Shown piece by piece: positions 54,490 through 63,610 of a stretch of 64,000 bases of DNA; position 1 is the stretch's first letter; each line of letters begins with the position of its first letter. The notes under the pieces are model-generated. The model saw only the letters and a program-made list of their open reading frames with translations, made no database searches and was not told where the DNA came from. The position numbers and the translations under genes were made by a program. The stretch lies in the NCBI GenBank assembly GCA_003144275.1, contig NJBF01000012.1:1-64000 (forward strand), read 5' to 3'. The DNA is from Candidatus Heimdallarchaeota archaeon B3_Heim. GTDB taxonomy: Archaea; Asgardarchaeota; Heimdallarchaeia; Hodarchaeales; Hodarchaeaceae.

Positions 54490-55274
54490 GTCTTTCAAAG
54501 TGTTGTTTTTCTCAAGCCTAATTAATTTTACTCAGAATCCACAACAAATTTTTACCAACAAAGGATTTACTCAATTTGTGAATAAATAAATTTCTTTCAG
54601 ATTCAGAAATCTCTCTCTGTCTCACGGTTATAAGAAATTACATTCCAATAAACACAGATAATATTAGAATATTTGAGCTGGAACAAAATACAGTAATAAA
54701 GACCCCTCATAGTCAAACTAGTAACTATTATCGATTTTAAGGAGAGATATGAGATATTTCTTAAGGAACAATCTCCGATATCCTCAATCATAATAGTTAA
54801 GGAAAATGGATTATTTTGTCGGATTTACTTAAAATCTCATTTGTCTCAGTCTTCAACGTCATTTTGTCAATAAAATAAAATAAAATCTAGAAATTCAGTA
54901 TAAGATTAAACCTTGGTCATAAAAACAATTCAAAAACGTTAGTTCACAACTATTTCAACTACAAACGAATTTCCAGATCCTAATACTTCTCTTAGGATAT
55001 TTCTCTTAGAGAAAGAGTGACCCCCCGATAGTAGATATTTTTTTTTGGAAAATAAAACCTGAAAAGGACTTAACTTTAGAATGGTCTTTGGAAATCTTAA
55101 ATAATTTTAATGAATTTAACCTAGTGCTTTATATTAATATTGACACTAAATCCTGTACTAAACTCTCATCTTGGTACAGCTGGTTGAATCTGTACGCTAA
55201 CTGAAATAAATCCCACATTCAGCTAAACGATTAATTATGCTATGATCCTTGTACTAGATATTATGTAATATTAT
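54490..55274. other. gene-poor intergenic region
   Basis: 785 bases without a convincing protein gene, tRNA or other known RNA. TTAAGGA occurs three times (54737, 54761, 54797), and GGAGA/TCTCC arms around 54740-54775 could fold. A 62-codon frame on the minus strand here has no ribosome site and looks like chance. The region holds the 3' side of the small membrane-peptide gene and the 5' region of ilvE. Confidence 0.4.
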
Positions 55275-55427
55275 TCAATCAATTCCGCTACCAAGTGGAC
55301 CATTCATACCCGCGCCAACAGTGGAAGCAACCATGAACAATAATATCATGAATATCAAAGGAAGCATTTTTAGTAGTACTAGTTCAGCATTGAATTTCGA
55401 TTCTCTTATTCTTTCTTTCTTTTGCAT
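55275..55427 (-). CDS. 50-residue single-helix membrane peptide
   Basis: An open frame starting ATG at 55427 and ending TGA at 55275-55277. It has a basic N-terminus (MQKKERIRESKF), one membrane helix (LVLLKMLPLIFMILLFMV region) and a small glycine-rich tail ending GSGID. GGTGA lies 6 bases before the ATG, a good ribosome site of the type seen at other genes here, and an upstream in-frame TAA fixes the start. No homologue is recognised. Divergent from the regulator at 55.6 kb. Confidence 0.55.
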   Translation of the reverse strand: MQKKERIRESKFNAELVLLKMLPLIFMILLFMVASTVGAGMNGPLGSGID

Positions 55428-55525
55428 TTATTTTCACCATTTTCTTTAAAGTCGTCATTTTCAGTTTTTGGACTAGAGAAAATCTCCGCATCTTTTTACT
55501 GAAATTACTGATAACTTTACTAGAT

Positions 55526-55538
55526 ATCCTTATAAACT
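55526..55538 (+). promoter_or_regulatory. TATA-like element of the two-HTH regulator
   Basis: TCCTTATAAACTA sits about 40-50 bases before the ATG at 55577 and supports that start over the ATG at 55544, which would lie inside the promoter. No operator repeats seen. Confidence 0.35.
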
Positions 55539-55576
55539 ATACGATGATCCTCATATATCACTTAGGACGAAATAGG

Positions 55577-57019
55577 ATGCAACCTCAAAGCCAAAGCACA
55601 GAAATAATCGATAGGATCCGACAAAATCCTGAACAGAAGGTAGATACCTTCGTTCTTGATTTTCTGGATATTTGGTTTGAGATTCACAATTTAACTGAAA
55701 AATGCAATCTTGAGGATGCACTTAAGATATGTCAATCATTACTACCTTCCCATATCCTCCCATTTTTTGAAAAATACAAAGATGAGGGGAATCTACAAAA
55801 GCACAAGGGATGGATCGACGCGTATGCATCTATCTATCTGAAATGGGGTGAACGAGGAGGATTTCTTTTTCCGTTAACTCTGGTCATATACGAAATTGCG
55901 TATAATGATAAGGGAATACTATTCGACCTTCTAAAGCAACTAAGGATGGGTATTAATAGAGGTAGCAAGGTCGAACTTTACGAAATAATATTTCCCATTT
56001 TAACTAATTTTACCGTCCCTCTTGATGAATTAGATTTAGGTATAATGAAAGCATATCAAACTTTGCAACCTCTAAAATCTATCTTATTCAAAAACCCAGA
56101 GAATAAATCGTTTGCTGAAATCCTTGATGTTTCAACCCGAACGATAATACGTAGATTAAAAGTTCTTAATCTACTCCAAATTGTACGTCCTGTTCAATTT
56201 ATTGACATGGGGAAATTAGGATATGAATCATTACTTTACGTTCATCAAAATCCGTTTCCAAAAGAATTTCAGAAAAATTTGCTATTTTCGTGCAATTTAA
56301 CGGTAGGAAACTTCAGCATTGTGCAACTACCATCATCTCAGCTTGCAGCTCAGACTAAACTTCAAGATAAACTTGATTTGATCATGGCTCAACCGATGGT
56401 AAAGCGTACAACCTCCTGGAATCTCAATAGTCTCTCCAGTGGAGAAGCGACGTGGAAGAATCCACCTACGTTCTTCTTTTCAAAACCCGAAACAAGTGTA
56501 ACTACTCCAACTGCTGATGTTAATCTAAATCTAAGACCAACCTTCGACTCCTTCAGAAAATTAACGCGAGCAGATTTCAATCTATTAGATTTCATCGCAA
56601 GAGAAGGCGGATTTAAAAATCTCAATGATTTAAGTAAAGCAATTAAAGTAAATAGGATGGAAGTCTCTAACCGATTAAAAGAGTACACCGATGAAGATCT
56701 AATTTTCAAAGCTCATCAATTTTTCAACATCGGATTGGATCTGTCGATTTTCTTCTTTATTTCAGATGTTGAAGATAAAATTCCGTGGATTTCACACCTT
56801 CTTACTTTTCCCAAAGTCGATGTCTTCTATCAGAAAGAAGAGAACCCTCATTATTATTTCGGTTATCTTAAACTTCCCAATACGTGGATCAAACCATTTG
56901 CACGTAAGATAGATCTTATTCGCAATGAGTACGATGTTAAAGTCTATTATAAAATTGCGAGTGCCATTGATCACTTCAAATGGGGAATTTCATTGGCAGA
57001 TACCTACTCATATCGTTAA
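55577..57019 (+). CDS. large DNA-binding protein with two winged helices (hypothetical)
   Basis: About 480 residues. An AsnC/Lrp-like helix-turn-helix lies near residue 190 (SFAEILDVSTRTIIRRLKVL), and a second one near 360-400 (NLNDLSKAIKVNRMEVSNRL). The part before the first is helical, with many hydrophobic positions and no known motif. I chose ATG 55577 because a TATA element lies 40 bases before it. The family was not recognised; a transcription factor specific to this lineage is the best guess. It is divergent from the 50-residue peptide gene and followed directly by the 13-mer TTTTCATAATAAA (57021-57033). Confidence 0.55.
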   Translation: MQPQSQSTEIIDRIRQNPEQKVDTFVLDFLDIWFEIHNLTEKCNLEDALKICQSLLPSHILPFFEKYKDEGNLQKHKGWIDAYASIYLKWGERGGFLFPLTLVIYEIAYNDKGILFDLLKQLRMGINRGSKVELYEIIFPILTNFTVPLDELDLGIMKAYQTLQPLKSILFKNPENKSFAEILDVSTRTIIRRLKVLNLLQIVRPVQFIDMGKLGYESLLYVHQNPFPKEFQKNLLFSCNLTVGNFSIVQLPSSQLAAQTKLQDKLDLIMAQPMVKRTTSWNLNSLSSGEATWKNPPTFFFSKPETSVTTPTADVNLNLRPTFDSFRKLTRADFNLLDFIAREGGFKNLNDLSKAIKVNRMEVSNRLKEYTDEDLIFKAHQFFNIGLDLSIFFFISDVEDKIPWISHLLTFPKVDVFYQKEENPHYYFGYLKLPNTWIKPFARKIDLIRNEYDVKVYYKIASAIDHFKWGISLADTYSYR

Positions 57020-57402
57020 TTTTTCATAATAAACTTGAAGAGGAGAGTATAGTTCAGTATCAATTTTTATGACCAGATTTCTGCCTAAATTATTGACGAG
57101 GATGAAATTCGGGAAGGTTCTCGTCTGCCTGGTGGTTACTATGGGATTATTTCATTCAGCATCAGACTCTCTGGGGTGATAAATTTCTTTATCATCGTGT
57201 CGAATTTTCTGGGACAGAATGGTCACTTTCTTTAAGATTTCCTACCATTATAGTAATTTTCTCGAAGAATTACCCTGAATTATTGAAGCGAACAACAATT
57301 TATAAGGAACATAATTCTCCTACCACTTAGTGTCCTGCCTACTAATAAATAAAGATTTTTTGTTGGTAAAAGCTTAATTCCAATAATTTGAAGGATGTAA
57401 AT
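57020..57402. other. intergenic region with an uncertain open frame
   Basis: 383 bases. 57106-57330 is open for 74 codons but has no start codon near its left end. A 36-codon frame with a hydrophobic segment starts at ATG 57069. Both may be remnants or chance. AAGGA before 57403 is the ribosome site of the next gene. A TATA-like TTTATAAGG lies near 57299-57307. Confidence 0.4.
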
Positions 57403-58020
57403 ATGCAAGAAAATACAACTAATTTACGCATTTACGGCCCACAGATGCCTGAGGCTATTGAACGATTGCATAATCTAGAAGAGAAAGTAGTTGCTGAATT
57501 ACCCATCGAGCGTGGTGAGATCAATATTGGTAAGTATGATTATATTTACCACTGGGAAAAAGCACCCACTCCTGAGCCTTTATTAACTCTTATTGAATAT
57601 ATTGATGATATATTTACTGGTTTACCCGCTCGCTATTCCATTACTACAGAGGGATATCATTCTCGCCGATTAACAGCAGAACTTGACCGTCGGGGTTCAC
57701 ATACAACTTTCAGCTTTGTCCGGATTCACGGACCGAGCATATCGAAAGCTCTTCGGGCTATTGAAAAAGTTGTAGAAGATGTCGAGACTACAAGTACAAT
57801 ACAATCACTAAAATCGTCTGTTCTTGTAGGTGAGCAGGATTATGCCTTTGAATGGGATCATTATCCTACAGTGGATGAGATTCATAGTTTACTTGCCTCA
57901 ATCGATAAGCTAGTTGAACCTACAGGCGCTTTGTACAAAACGTCTACCTTAAAAAACGTCTATCGGACTGAAAAAGTGATTGACGATCATACTTCTGATA
58001 ATTTAATGGCATTCTTATGA
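57403..58020 (+). CDS. protein with two tandem copies of an unknown 75-residue module
   Basis: 205 residues. Both halves share a frame: RIYGPQMPEAIERLHNLEEK ... IGKYDYIYHWEKAPTPEPLL in the first, RIHGPSISKALRAIEKVVED ... VGEQDYAFEWDHYPTVDEI in the second. Conserved are RI-GP, a helix with A-x-x-x-x-E, the D-Y-x-x-x-W strand and a helix before P/T-x-E. It looks like an alpha/beta repeat, perhaps self-dimerising. No signal, helix in membrane or catalytic motif. ATG 57403 with AAGGA 7 bases upstream was chosen over a TTG 15 bases earlier. Family not recognised. Confidence 0.6.
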   Translation: MQENTTNLRIYGPQMPEAIERLHNLEEKVVAELPIERGEINIGKYDYIYHWEKAPTPEPLLTLIEYIDDIFTGLPARYSITTEGYHSRRLTAELDRRGSHTTFSFVRIHGPSISKALRAIEKVVEDVETTSTIQSLKSSVLVGEQDYAFEWDHYPTVDEIHSLLASIDKLVEPTGALYKTSTLKNVYRTEKVIDDHTSDNLMAFL

Positions 58021-58090
58021 GCTAATTTCAATTGGTTTTCAGTAGATGGGAATAAAAAGAGTGTCGCTCTTATCTTGAGCAGATTGAAAA

Positions 58091-58357
58091 ATGAATTCTG
58101 CGGAAAAACGACGACTACGGGCAATACTCATTCTAAGTCTATTTGTAATCTTAGCCTGGGCACCGTGGATTACAGAAGATAGGGCAAATGAATTAGTTAC
58201 TAGTCACCTAGGAGGGGAGACTCCTTATAATTACCTTGGGGAGACTGTTTTAGTCAAGAATATTCCACGGTCTTTTGTAAAACTTCCATTTATTGCGTTA
58301 GTTTACTTCCCTGGAGAAGCAGTTTATATTGTCACGTTTTTTGGCTGGGTAATTTAA
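58091..58357 (+). CDS. small two-helix membrane protein (hypothetical)
   Basis: 88 residues with a basic N-terminus (NSAEKRRLR), a first helix (AILILSLFVILAWAPWI) and a second near the C-terminus (LPFIALVYFPGEAVYIVTFF). It follows the duplicated-module protein by 70 bases in the same direction. No homologue recognised. An AAGA-rich stretch precedes the ATG, and no stronger start is visible. Confidence 0.5.
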   Translation: MNSAEKRRLRAILILSLFVILAWAPWITEDRANELVTSHLGGETPYNYLGETVLVKNIPRSFVKLPFIALVYFPGEAVYIVTFFGWVI

Positions 58358-58382
58358 TAAAAAACCCCAGAAAGACTCGAAT

Positions 58383-58955
58383 TTAAAGAGGAGAAATGAT
58401 CTTTCGTGTTTTTCTAAAGAGATTTATGACATCAATTCCTTCTCTTTCTAGCAACACTTTTTTCATGTGTGGATCATCGCCATACTTTCCTAAGGAGTTT
58501 GCACGAGTAATACGATGGCAGGGGATCAGAATAGGGAAACGAGTTTTGGCCATACATGTACCAGCGAATCGAGCTGCTCCTTCAAAACCAGATTTTGCAG
58601 CTAATTCTCCATAGGAAAGTGTTGTGCCAAAAGGTACGCTAGTACATGTTTTTAGAACTTGGACCTGTTTTTTGGAATACCCTCTATAATCAAGAGGTAG
58701 TTGATTTTGGACTAGATAGTCCTTTCCTATCCATCTTTGGTAAATAATTTCTGCTGTTTCCTCTACTAACCCATTATACGACTCATTGTCATAATTAGCT
58801 ACTACTTTGCTCTCTGGAAAATACTTCGCTATTTTCTCTTCTACAGTGACCCTAGTTCGATAAGGTACTGTATTTCCGAACACTCCTCGGGTTGTAATAC
58901 ACACTCCGATAAAAAAATTGTCCTTCTGTACAATTTTCCACTCTGTTTTAGACAC
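58383..58955 (-). CDS. ogt: O6-alkylguanine-DNA alkyltransferase (Ogt/MGMT)
   Basis: Removes alkyl groups from guanine by transferring them to its own Cys. The active-site sequence ILIPCHRI contains the acceptor Cys and the conserved Pro/His/Arg; PFGTTLSYGELA is the DNA-binding helix before it. The length of 190 includes an N-terminal domain. Start at 58955. Each molecule works once. It lies alone on the minus strand, 110 bases from the AEC-transporter stop. Confidence 0.92.
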   Translation of the reverse strand: MSKTEWKIVQKDNFFIGVCITTRGVFGNTVPYRTRVTVEEKIAKYFPESKVVANYDNESYNGLVEETAEIIYQRWIGKDYLVQNQLPLDYRGYSKKQVQVLKTCTSVPFGTTLSYGELAAKSGFEGAARFAGTCMAKTRFPILIPCHRITRANSLGKYGDDPHMKKVLLEREGIDVINLFRKTRKIISPL

Positions 58956-59065
58956 CGAGAAATCCTCTCATCACTAACCTTTGTTAATTGTTCCTTTTTC
59001 TGGTTACTTATCAAGTATCAGTTAGCTGAAATCCTTGATATATGACCTTTACTAGTGTCCTACCT

Positions 59066-60097
59066 TTAAAAGGGAAACAGGGTGAAAAATAGAAGTAATT
59101 CAAAGGGTAACATGATTAATGCCAATAATGTCACTATTGTGATAATAGAGCTCATTAAAGCCTCATTTAGCTCGAAAAACGTTGCATAAACAATATTTGA
59201 AACTGCTGGAGGAGCCATACTTTGAATTAATAGGGGTATAGCTATAATTGGTGCAAAATTAAATATTGATACTGCTATAATGGTAAAAATTGGAACTATG
59301 ATGAACCTAATTCCCGAAACTTGAAATTTATGTCTTGTAAAGAGTTTTCGAGGATGTAGATCACTCAAATTTCGAAAAGAAACGCCCACTAACAACAAAG
59401 ATCCATATAACGCGATAGTTTTCCATATCTGCAACCCTGGAAAAGCTCTGATTACTTCTGGCCCTACTAGAAGATGAAGGATAAATCCTACAATGACTGC
59501 TAAGAATGGAGGAAACTTACACATATCGATAAGGAGCTTCATGAACAGTAAGTCTCCTTGTTTATCGTTCTCTTCAACTCCTTGTGATTTATTACGAAAT
59601 TTTCTCCCCATATACATCCCAAAAGTATTGCGTATTATCATGGCAAAAAATACAAAAAGTGTAGCATAAACAATTGCATCATTTATGAATACACCTTTTA
59701 TTATAGCATCATTTCTTAATTCAACTTCCAATGCAAGTATTATTGGGAATGGATACAACAACGCATTTGGAAAAGTGGCAGTAAATGCAATAGCTCCGTT
59801 ATCTGGCGTGGATCCTTCTTTACGAGTGAGAAATATAAAAAAATAATATCCTCCCAAGTGAACTAAGATAGCAATTATCGCAATCTGTAAAATAATTATC
59901 CCTCCAAATGTTTCGACTTTAGCAAATGACGAAATTATCGAAATTGGGAAGAATATTGAAATAATGACTTTAGTGATGTTATCTGCATGGCTCTTTTTGT
60001 AAAAGGGGGAAAATCTCCATAATATTCCTAGTAAAATAAACAAATATACCCAGAAAAGGTCGCTTAATAAATCTACAAAACCAGTAATCGCGTCCAT
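59066..60097 (-). CDS. auxin efflux carrier (AEC) family transporter
   Basis: Ten predicted helices arranged as two repeats of five, typical of AEC/BART-type carriers, with MAPPAVSNIVYATFFELNE near the C-terminal end and NALLYPFPIILALEVE in the N-terminal half. Substrates of archaeal members are mostly organic acids or amino acids; none can be assigned. I chose the ATG at 60097 because GGTGAT lies 7 bases upstream of it and overlaps the earlier ATGs. GTP cyclohydrolase II lies just upstream on the same strand. Confidence 0.82.
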   Translation of the reverse strand: MDAITGFVDLLSDLFWVYLFILLGILWRFSPFYKKSHADNITKVIISIFFPISIISSFAKVETFGGIIILQIAIIAILVHLGGYYFFIFLTRKEGSTPDNGAIAFTATFPNALLYPFPIILALEVELRNDAIIKGVFINDAIVYATLFVFFAMIIRNTFGMYMGRKFRNKSQGVEENDKQGDLLFMKLLIDMCKFPPFLAVIVGFILHLLVGPEVIRAFPGLQIWKTIALYGSLLLVGVSFRNLSDLHPRKLFTRHKFQVSGIRFIIVPIFTIIAVSIFNFAPIIAIPLLIQSMAPPAVSNIVYATFFELNEALMSSIITIVTLLALIMLPFELLLFFTLFPF

Positions 60098-60136
60098 ATC
60101 AGTCATCACCATTATTTACAAAAAGAAGATTGAATC

Positions 60137-60844
60137 CTACTTTGGATCATGATATGGACGGAAAATTGTTAAATAATGCCCAAACCGTTGTTTTTTTGTT
60201 TCCATATATTTCACATTGTGCTCTGTGAGAGGTAATTCGAGGGGTACACGTTCTGATATTGGTATATATTGCTCAAGCTGCTTTATTTTGTCAGGATTAT
60301 TTGTAATCAAGCGCACACTATTTACTCCAAGTGTACGAAGCATTTCTCCTGATATTTCATAATCTCGTGGGTCAGGACCGAATCCTAGGACAACATTCGC
60401 ATCATAGGTATCATAGCCCTCATCTTGTAGAGCGTAAGCTCGAAGCTTATTTAGTAAGCCAATTCCTCTCCCTTCCTGTTGCATGTATATCACTAATCCA
60501 CTTCCCTCCTTTTCTATCATACTCAAAGCAGTTCCTAGTTGAGGTCCACAATCACAGCGTAACGATGCTAAGGCATCACCAGTAAGGCAGGAGGAATGAA
60601 CTCGTGTTAACACATGCTCTTTGTTAACTACATCTCCCTTCATTATAGCAATATGTTCCTCCTTGTCTTTGTTATTTACAAACCCTATTATTTTAAATGT
60701 TCCATATTTACTCGGAAAATCAGCGACAGCAACGATGCTAACACATACGTGTTTCTTACAGTTTTCACAATCTTCATGATCTGGGCAATTCTTAAAGGTT
60801 TCAAGGCTTTGAGAGATAATTTTTTCAATAGATAGTTTTTCCAT
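60137..60844 (-). CDS. ribA: GTP cyclohydrolase II
   Basis: First step of bacterial-style riboflavin synthesis. RVHSSCLTGDALASLRCDCG holds the zinc Cys triad, QQEGRGIGLLNKLRAY the active site, and SVRLITNNPDKI the substrate-binding end. Length 235 with an extra N-terminal 40 residues rich in Cys (CPDHEDCENCKKHVC), not part of the catalytic core, perhaps a metal or cluster site. Most archaea use a different, archaeal GTP cyclohydrolase, so this looks like a gene of bacterial type. Divergent from GluRS. Confidence 0.9.
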   Translation of the reverse strand: MEKLSIEKIISQSLETFKNCPDHEDCENCKKHVCVSIVAVADFPSKYGTFKIIGFVNNKDKEEHIAIMKGDVVNKEHVLTRVHSSCLTGDALASLRCDCGPQLGTALSMIEKEGSGLVIYMQQEGRGIGLLNKLRAYALQDEGYDTYDANVVLGFGPDPRDYEISGEMLRTLGVNSVRLITNNPDKIKQLEQYIPISERVPLELPLTEHNVKYMETKKQRFGHYLTIFRPYHDPK

Positions 60845-61000
60845 AGATTTTGAGCACCTTCATGGGTATGATACTGGTTGTCAGAAGGATTTATTTCCAC
60901 TTTTTGAAAATTTACTTTCTTTTATTACTAGATACTTACTTTAAAAGGGCTAATACCATACATAAATAGAGTCATCCTTTCTTCTCTTGAGGTAGATCAA

Positions 61001-62734
61001 TTGGAACTTGATGAATTAGTACTAAAACATTGTCTCATTAATGCTATTAAATATAAAGGTAAAGCTGATTCAAAATCGACATTAGGTGCAATAATTCAAT
61101 CAGATCCCAAAGCTATCAAACCCTTAATCGCTGAAATACGCCCTATGATTGATATCACAATTAAACAGGTTAATGCGATGAACTTGGATCAACAAAAAGA
61201 GTCTTTACTTGAAATCGATCCACAGAGCTTACCATCCCAAGAGAAAAAGAAAAAGGAAGTCAAGATTGAACTTCCTAATCTTGATAGATTTAAAAATGTT
61301 GCATTAAGACTTGCTCCTTATCCGTCAGGGCCACTGCACATTGGTAACAGCCGTATGGTTGTATTAAATGATTATCTCGCGAAAAAGTACAATGGTAACC
61401 TGTACTTAGTGTTCGATGATACTATTGGGTCAAAAACAAAAATCATTGATCCTAGTGCCTATGATTCAATACCTGAAGGATTAACCCTTTTAGATGTCAA
61501 AGTACACAAAACTTATTATAAATCCGATCGGCTTCAGCTCTTCTATGATTATTGTGTGAAAATTCTAGAAAAAGGACGGGCATATGTATGTGATTGCGAT
61601 GGTTCGCTCTGGCGTACAAAATACAAGGTCAAACAAATAGAATGTCCGTGTCGTATTCTGAGTAAGGAAGATAATTTAGCTCGCTGGGAAAAGATGCTTG
61701 ATGGAACCTACCCTGAGCAAGGTGCTGTTGTCAGGTTAAAAACAGGAATGGATACTCCTGATCCAGCCATCCGTGATCCAGTAATGTTACGTATTTCAGA
61801 ACGAGAACACCCACGAGTCGGATCAAAATACCGAGTCTGGCCTCTTCTTGAGTTTTCATGGGGAATAGATGATCACGAGCTCAGAATATCACATATTATA
61901 AGAGGAAAAGACTTACGGAAGGAAGGAGTCCTTGAAGAAAAGATCTGGGATATATTTAATTGGAAAAAACCTTCCATCAATCTTTATGGAAGGATGAAAC
62001 TCAAGGATTTGCAACTTAGCAAAAGTAAAGCTGCTCAAAAAATACGGTCTGGTGAATATGAAGGTTGGACTGATCCCCGTACATGGACACTTCAATCACT
62101 CGAACGACGAGGCATTCAAGCTGAAGCTATCAAAAAATCTCTACTCGCAATTGGAATGAATCCTGTAGATGTCACTTTTTCACCTGATCAAATTTATTCT
62201 GTGAATAGAAAGCTAATCGATTCCCAAGCGGATAGATATTTTCTTACTATCAACCCAGTGGTTTGTACGATAAAGAATACACCGACCGATGTACCCTCTG
62301 CTACCCCTTGTATCCATCCTGAATTTCCTGAAAGAGGAACCCGATTGATAGATATAAGCGTAAAACATAATGAAATTCAGGTGAACCTTCCCTATGATGA
62401 TATAAAGTCTGTTAAAAAAGGTACACTTTTCAGATTGAAAGATTTAATGAATGTGACGGTCACATCTAAGACAAAGAAGGAAATTACGGCTGTATATCAT
62501 AGTTTGGATGTTAAGACGGCTCGTGATGGAAAAGCATCAATGATTCAATGGACACCTATTCAAACAGGTGTACCCACTGCAATATTAACAACAAACGGTA
62601 CATATCTTAACGGAATAGCTGAACCAGATCTTCTAAAAGCTCAACCTGGATCTATTATCCAATTTGAAAGATTTGCGTTCTGTCGAGTTGAAGCTGTCAA
62701 TACTTCTGCAAAATTGATCTGGACACATCAGTGA
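61001..62734 (+). CDS. gltX: glutamyl-tRNA synthetase, archaeal/eukaryotic type
   Basis: Class I aminoacyl-tRNA synthetase. APYPSGPLHIGNSRM is the HIGH-type motif and LQLSKSKA the KMSKS-type motif. Residues 1-90 are an N-terminal helical extension; the anticodon-binding beta-barrel region is C-terminal, as in archaeal non-discriminating GluRS/GlnRS-type enzymes. TTG start. Four Cys (CDCDG ... CPCR) in the middle form a zinc site. The stop overlaps an in-frame GTG of the isomerase gene, whose real start is 18 bases further. Confidence 0.93.
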   Translation: MELDELVLKHCLINAIKYKGKADSKSTLGAIIQSDPKAIKPLIAEIRPMIDITIKQVNAMNLDQQKESLLEIDPQSLPSQEKKKKEVKIELPNLDRFKNVALRLAPYPSGPLHIGNSRMVVLNDYLAKKYNGNLYLVFDDTIGSKTKIIDPSAYDSIPEGLTLLDVKVHKTYYKSDRLQLFYDYCVKILEKGRAYVCDCDGSLWRTKYKVKQIECPCRILSKEDNLARWEKMLDGTYPEQGAVVRLKTGMDTPDPAIRDPVMLRISEREHPRVGSKYRVWPLLEFSWGIDDHELRISHIIRGKDLRKEGVLEEKIWDIFNWKKPSINLYGRMKLKDLQLSKSKAAQKIRSGEYEGWTDPRTWTLQSLERRGIQAEAIKKSLLAIGMNPVDVTFSPDQIYSVNRKLIDSQADRYFLTINPVVCTIKNTPTDVPSATPCIHPEFPERGTRLIDISVKHNEIQVNLPYDDIKSVKKGTLFRLKDLMNVTVTSKTKKEITAVYHSLDVKTARDGKASMIQWTPIQTGVPTAILTTNGTYLNGIAEPDLLKAQPGSIIQFERFAFCRVEAVNTSAKLIWTHQ

Positions 62735-62751
62735 ATGAGGGCTTTATAATC

Positions 62752-63180
62752 ATGCCTGTTCAAAAAGGAGATAGAATTCGTATCGAATATGAAGCATATC
62801 TCGATGATGGACAAGTGTTTGATAGTACAGAGAACCACGGATTTCCTATGAAGCTAACAGTAGGGGAGGGGAAATTTTTAGATGCATTTGAAGATGCACT
62901 TTATGGTATGGAAGTAGGGGAGGTAAAAATGATTAGATTATCTCCTCAAGATGCCTATGGAGAATATGGATTTGAGAAAATTGAGCTAATACCAAGAGAG
63001 AAATTACCAACAAAAAATGAATTAGAAATAGGATCTCTTTTGATTTTGACAGATCCAACTGGAAATGAAATACCTACAAAAATTCTTGATTTTACCGATA
63101 CTGAAGTGACATTAGATTTTAATCATCCCTTAGCTGGAATTACATTAAACTATCGAGTAACCGTTATAGAAATACTGTAA
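62752..63180 (+). CDS. FKBP/SlyD-type peptidyl-prolyl isomerase
   Basis: MPVQKGDRIRIEYEAYLDDG starts the FKBP barrel; DGQVFDSTE, PQDAYGEYGFE and LDFNHPLAGITL are SlyD-like segments, with the insert-in-flap (chaperone) domain between. It catalyses proline isomerisation and helps folding. The ATG at 62752 is preferred over an earlier GTG inside the GluRS stop: GAGGG lies 11 bases upstream of it. The gene lacks the His-rich SlyD tail. Archaeal SlyD-like proteins of this size (142) are common. Confidence 0.88.
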   Translation: MPVQKGDRIRIEYEAYLDDGQVFDSTENHGFPMKLTVGEGKFLDAFEDALYGMEVGEVKMIRLSPQDAYGEYGFEKIELIPREKLPTKNELEIGSLLILTDPTGNEIPTKILDFTDTEVTLDFNHPLAGITLNYRVTVIEIL

Positions 63181-63228
63181 GTTAAATTTGTGTAGGAATC
63201 ATCAATCAAGTAAGAGAGGAACTGAATA

Positions 63229-63609
63229 TTGTTATTTGTAAGAATTGGTCGAATATTGCTTGGTATTGGTAGTGTAGTGATGGTTGTCTTTGCGGGCCTT
63301 TTTTTCATTGTCAATCTTCTAACTGAAACGAATTTCATCAGTGGAATTGATTTAGATACGTTTAATATAACTCTCACTGCGAGTACACTAGGTACCAAAG
63401 GATGGATCTTATCTAGCCTAATCACATTTATTTCTGGATTAATAGGGGTTAAGGGGTATACTGATTTGGCTGAAGAACCTCAAAAGAAAGATCTGTTATT
63501 CACTTGGGGAGTTTTCGGAATCGTATTAGGAATAGTTGGGGGAACAATCGGAGGTGGAATTATTCTGATTGCTGGTATCTTTCTAATGATAAGTTATTTC
63601 AAAGAATAA
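63229..63609 (+). CDS. four-helix membrane protein (hypothetical)
   Basis: 126 residues with predicted helices near 7-30, 50-75, 92-105 and 106-122. TTG start; GAGAGGA lies 8-14 bases upstream. The second half (FGIVLGIVGGTIGGGIILIAG) is glycine-rich. No recognised family. It begins 48 bases after the isomerase, in the same direction, and its stop is one base from the stop of the convergent GTPase gene. Confidence 0.5.
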   Translation: MLFVRIGRILLGIGSVVMVVFAGLFFIVNLLTETNFISGIDLDTFNITLTASTLGTKGWILSSLITFISGLIGVKGYTDLAEEPQKKDLLFTWGVFGIVLGIVGGTIGGGIILIAGIFLMISYFKE

Positions 63610-63610
63610 A

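Noticed and set aside
54603..54791. 62-codon frame on the minus strand in the gene-poor region
   Set aside because: No ribosome site, low-complexity composition and no homology; probably chance.
54490..55274. Possible tRNA or structured RNA in the gene-poor region
   Set aside because: No cloverleaf, anticodon stem or TTC-loop pattern was found; only weak repeats and one weak stem.
57106..57330. 74-codon open frame with Trp/Tyr-rich, partly protein-like translation
   Set aside because: No start codon near its left end, no ribosome site and no recognisable family; it could be a decayed gene, but I cannot support that.
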